64,000 nucleotides of DNA from Siphonodentalium dalli. Its lineage: Eukaryota > Mollusca > Scaphopoda > Gadilida > Siphonodentaliidae. Positions within the stretch are counted from its first letter, which is position 1; each line of letters begins with the position of its first letter. Where the stretch lies: positions 132,339,917 to 132,403,916 of the forward strand of contig CP136066.1 of the NCBI GenBank assembly GCA_032622095.1, written 5' to 3'. A program made the position numbers and the translations under genes. The notes below the pieces were generated by a model that saw only the letters and a program-made list of their open reading frames with translations, searched no databases and was not told the origin of the DNA. Positions 60,003 through 64,000 of the stretch are shown in pieces.

Positions 60003-60432
60003 CCTTTCCGTGACAGGAGCAGTGCTTGTGCAGCATTAAAGATCCTGTGCCAGTGCATTCTCTTATATATGTGAGTCTCCCATAGGGAGCCTCGCATATA
60101 AAAAAAATGCACTGGCTTACAAGGTCAAGGTAAATATTGTTATGCCAATGTATTCTCTTATATATGTGAGGCTCCTTATGGGAGACTCATATATATATAC
60201 TCTCAGGTGCTTAATAATAGTGCCAGCATGATTATTAATTTTGGAGAATATTCCCGACGATTAATATTATTTGACATTGAGACATAGATTGAAATTGCCA
60301 TCACTATTAATTTCAGCCTAAATCCCCACCCATCACTATTATTTGGACATTCACGATTATTAGGACCTAGGAATAAGATAATGCATTAGCACAAATTTTC
60401 TCAAAATTTCAGGAGCTCCAGTCATGGAAGGG
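60003..60432. mobile_element. TTAA-flanked MITE (piggyBac-like) with palindromic interior
   Basis: TTAA at 59999-60002 and 60433-60436. Ends CCTTTCCGTGACAGGAGC and the complement of CCCTTCCATGACTGGAGC. Two diverged palindromes inside ('tgcattctcttatatatgtg' with its complement) relate it to the 29011-29392 MITE. Confidence 0.75.
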
Positions 60433-60452
60433 TTAACACTGTGTCACTGTCA

Positions 60453-61653
60453 AAGCTCTCATATCACATATAGAGTCCTGTGATACAGGGTCGCCCATAC
60501 AAATCATCAAAGCTCTCATATCACATATAGAGTCCTGTGATACAGGGTCACCCATACAAATCATCAACGCTCTCATATCACATATAAAGTCCTGTGATAC
60601 AGGGTCGCCCATACAAATCATCAAAGCTCTCATATCACATATAAAGTCCTGTGATACACGGTCGCCCATACAAATAATCAATGCTCTCATATCACATATA
60701 AAGTCCTGTGATACAGGGTCGCCCATACAAATCATCAAAGCTCTCATATCACATATAGAGTCCTGTGATACAGGGTCACCCATACAAATCATCAAAGCTC
60801 TCATATCACATATATTAAAAGTCCTGTGATACAGGGTCACCCATACAAATCATCAAAGCTCTCATATCACATATAAAGTCCTGTGATACAGGGTTGCCCA
60901 TACAAATCATCAAAGCTCTCATATCACATATAGAGTCCTGTGATACAGGGTCACCCATACAAATCATCAAAGCTCTCATATCACATATAAAGTCCTGTGA
61001 TACAGGGTCGCCCATACAAATCATCAAAGCTCTCATATCACATATAAAGTCCTGTGATACAGGGTCGCCCATACAAATAATCAAAGCTCTCATATCACAT
61101 ATAGAGTCCTGTGATACAGGGTCGCCCATACAAATCATCAAAGCTCTCATATCACATATAAAGTCCTGTGATACAGGGTCGCCCATACAAATCATCAAAG
61201 CTCTCATATCACATATAAAGTCCTGTGATACACGGTCGCCCATACAAATCATCAAAGCTCTCATATCACATATAAAGTCCTGTGATACAGGGTCGCCCAT
61301 ACAAATCATCAAAGCTCTCATATCACATATAGAGTCCTGTGATACAGGGTCGCCCATACAAATAATCAAAGCTCTCATATCACATATAAAGTCCTGTGAT
61401 ACAGGGTCGCCCATACAAATAATCAAAGCTCTCATATCACATATAAAGTCCTGTGATACAGGGTCGCCCATACAAATCATCAAAGCTCTCATATCACATA
61501 TAAAGTTCTGTGATACACGGTCGCCCATACAAATCATCAAAGCTCTCATATCACATATAAAGTCCTGTGATACAGGGTCACCCATACAAATCATCAAAGC
61601 TCTCATATCACATATAAAGTCCTGTGATGCATGGTCGCCCATACAAATAATCA
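60453..61653. repeat. 57-bp satellite, 21 units
   Basis: Unit AAGCTCTCATATCACATATA + AAGTCCTGTGATACAGGGTC + GCCCATACAAATCATCA. Twenty units of exactly 57 bp and one of 61 bp (unit 7, with a 4-bp insertion near 60814). Variants are mainly TAAAG/TAGAG, GGGTC/ACGGTC and ATCATC/ATAATC. Because 57 is divisible by three and no frame has a fixed stop in several frames, long ORFs arise on both strands; these are not genes. Each unit contains a small hairpin, CCTGTGATACAGG. Confidence 0.95.
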
Positions 61654-61679
61654 TCATGCATACATTTTCTATACTTAGT

Positions 61680-63540
61680 TAAAAGGTTGGCAATTATTGA
61701 CTTCTCCAGGGTTTAGGACTGAGAATCAAACATTTCAATATTGCTTGAGTGGAGAATGAGAATAGAAATATTGGGTTGGTAATTTGTAAAAATCATGGCT
61801 CAATGTGAATGAGAAATGATTTGCTATTTTGCCATGCAGATACCCGAAAAGAGCTCCTGCGGGCCCTGTAGTACCAATACACTCAGAATAATCCCTGTGT
61901 ATTGCTGTCCAACCTGTTCTAGATTCTGATTCTTATGGATGAACTGGCAGCAGGAGAAGAGTCCATCTGGCTGACATATGATGCTAGTAATCTCAGTTTG
62001 TCTTCATGCTCAATTACTAACTAAGCAGATCTTAATATTTTTTATCAGATCATTTCCAGTGTAATTGAACAGAAATGTAGAACATTTCCTGTAATTTACG
62101 TCTGATTGCTGTGATTTATTGAGTTGCCTCCCTTGGAGTTTGTCAGGCCTCACCTGTCCAAACTCGTAATCTCAAAATCATGGATGGGTGCCATGAGGAA
62201 AGCTGTTTTATTGCGGAATGGTGTCGGCATGTATGCCCAGGTGTTTCTCAGATAAGCCTCAATATACATTTCCAATTTGTATAAATTAAAGCAGCAAATA
62301 TTTTTACATGTGTCAATCTGAGGATTGAGAAAATACAGGATGGAATATATTTCCTCTGGGCAGATGGTGATTTATTTTTCCTATGTGATTACTCTATATT
62401 GCATAGGAAGTTTACTCTGTAATTGACCAGGGTGAAATATTATTATTCTGGGAGTAGGATGAACTCCACATCTTATCACAGTATAATAATCAATGTATTA
62501 AAGTCTTTAATTAAAATATCTGCAGGCTATTTAAAAAAATAAAAGTTTGAAACCCTGTGAAATGAGTCGGGTTTAAGCATGCTATCTGAAAAATCCGAAA
62601 CCAAGAAAAATTACAGATTTAATATTAACCACAAAAGTGTATTTAAATATTTCCATAAATTTCAGTGACTACTTTAGACATAGGACACCTGGTGCATTAG
62701 TATCAGCTCTGTTAAAATTTGTGTATATTTGGAGATTTAAAAGTACCGGTATCTAGAACGTTTTTAGGCTACAGAATTGAGGAACATGTAGAATGGTTTT
62801 CATTATTTGCTATATTGACAATTCAATAAAAGTTAAGATCAAAGCCCTCAAAAAACCATAAAAATATATTTCAAATTGTCCCTAAATATTCTGATGCTTC
62901 CAACTTCTAATAATAACTTTGGTCTGACTACATTTGCTGAAAGCAGTCAATAATGATACACGCTTGTCTTTCACAACAACAACCTGCTTTCAAAAATAAA
63001 ACTTATGGCTATTTAGTTCTGGGTCTTTGATATCCAAATAAGCCAGGCCAACTTTTGTGTTTTGGAACATTTCACAGTGTGCCAATGATTAATATGTGGA
63101 AACAGTATAGACAGATGTTGATGCTAAACACATTCTGTTTATTTTGTAAATACCTACCGTAGGAAATTAATTTTAAAATATTATAAATTGTCTCTGCATG
63201 TGCTGCTAGACCTCAATCTTGTGTTTGTTGATATTCCATAAATATTTGCATTAATACATTTTAGAATTGCTACCGTTAACCCTCCTTCTGGATATATGTA
63301 ATATTGTGGCTGCTTTCTCAATTACACAAATCTCCCCAGCACTGAGCAAGCCCGGTTAACTGAGCTGAGCGAGCGAGGTGTTTATATGACAAAAACATCA
63401 ATTAATATGTTACCAATGTCAGCAGGTGTTATTTTGTGTTGGTAGCTGTATTTTACTGATCTCAAAAAGCTGCAACCAGATATATCTAACATAGGTATAC
63501 TCCGTTGGGACATTTATGTGATTTAATTTTCTATGGCAGA
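61680..63540. other. No firm feature
   Basis: A patch at 61850-61990 is open on both strands beside plausible AG sites (plus: LMDELAAGEESIWLTYDASN; minus: ICQPDGLFSCCQFIHKNQNL). I could not decide or connect it. The rest is AT-rich. Confidence 0.35.
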
Positions 63541-63554
63541 TAAGGTACTTAATT

Positions 63555-63830
63555 GTCCCCCAAAAAAATTTGGGGGGGGGGCTATAGAAATCAGCCATGT
63601 CCGTCGGTTCATGATTACAAATTACTACGTTTATGTATTAAAATGGACATTTATGTTGCTAATTTCTGATAGGTGGCTAGCCACGTAACAGTGTTCTGAT
63701 GAACCCTCAAAAAAATTTCTATTTGGCCTAATCAGCTTTTTAAATTTAATTAACTCAAAAGTTGGAAACTAAAAGTCCATAGATGTTAGACATCCATGAT
63801 CTGTCAACAGGAGGTGTTTGGACTGTTATG
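63555..63830 (+). repeat. Family E-like repeat end
   Basis: Hairpin head GTCCCCCAAA...TTTGGGGGGGG (63555-63579), then 'ctatagaaatcagccatgtc' and CGTCGG. Same head logic as 59926-59952. Confidence 0.55.
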
Positions 63831-64000
63831 TGGCTAGTTACCACATCATGGACATGCTGTTTCTCCTATTCCACTGTCCTCATTGTTGTATGCAAGTTTT
63901 GAGTTTTAATCCGCTTCTTCTGCTGTAATTCTAACATGTTCTGATTCCATAATCTCAAATTTTATCAATATCAACTACTTGATAGCCACATCAAATTATG

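Noticed and set aside
60453-61653. CRISPR-like array
   Set aside because: Units are contiguous and identical throughout, with no unique spacers; the window is animal DNA.
60433-61682. Very long ORFs (up to 280 codons) on both strands
   Set aside because: They are the translation of a 57-bp satellite whose period is a multiple of three; each repeats the same 19 residues, and opposite strands are equally open.
1-64000. rRNA, tRNA and snRNA genes
   Set aside because: I looked for tRNA B-box-like GGTTCGAATCC and rRNA-like conserved blocks and saw none; small degenerate RNA genes could be missed by eye.

Overview
The window looks like nuclear DNA of a marine invertebrate animal, most likely a mollusc. 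It is AT-rich and has no compact operon-like coding. It is dominated by interspersed repeats, including elements made of monomers of about 160 bp behind a hairpin head with CCGTCCGTC motifs, a style described from bivalves and other molluscs (pearl-like or Helentron-type elements). No rRNA, tRNA, CRISPR array or viral gene was seen.

Layout. 1-4.56 kb: degenerate ~160-bp-monomer repeats and a foldback element. 4.58-10.6 kb: a ~6 kb element with 19-bp inverted ends and TAA target duplications, holding two 450-bp direct repeats that bracket a 1.9 kb tandem-repeat element. 11.4-15.5 kb: nested insertions, a TTAA-flanked element (12328-15431) containing a TTA-flanked one (12500-15106). 18.76-19.56 kb: a GC-richer ORF broken by two in-frame stops. 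19.9-21.4 kb: two small inverted-repeat elements. 24.57-25.47 kb: foldback element with a perfect 9-bp target duplication. 27.0-27.6 kb: wreck of a piggyBac transposase. 29.0-29.4 kb: piggyBac-type MITE with two 69-bp palindromes. 36.84-38.18 kb: a second 9-bp-duplication element. 40.09-41.75 kb: TTAA element with a hAT-type element nested in it (8-bp duplication). 48.8-51.3 kb: long hairpin-headed repeat interrupted by a LINE fragment. 55.2 kb: broken BED zinc finger of a hAT transposase. 60.0-60.4 kb: TTAA element directly followed by a 57-bp satellite of 21 units (60453-61653).

Host gene. No protein was recognised by homology. I propose, with modest confidence, one minus-strand gene whose small exons lie between the transposons (58397 down to 23983). 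Thirteen candidate exons have usable AG/GT borders and join in phase into an open frame with a possible hydrophobic start and a TGA followed by AATAAA. The best supported part is 51915-35160. Several exons are also open on the other strand, and some were chosen partly because their phase fitted, so the model is a hypothesis.

The main content is transposon biology: at least six elements with exact target duplications (TTA, TAA, TTAA, 8 bp, 9 bp), three cases of nesting, and several families with family-specific arrays of short CG-containing motifs next to their ends.
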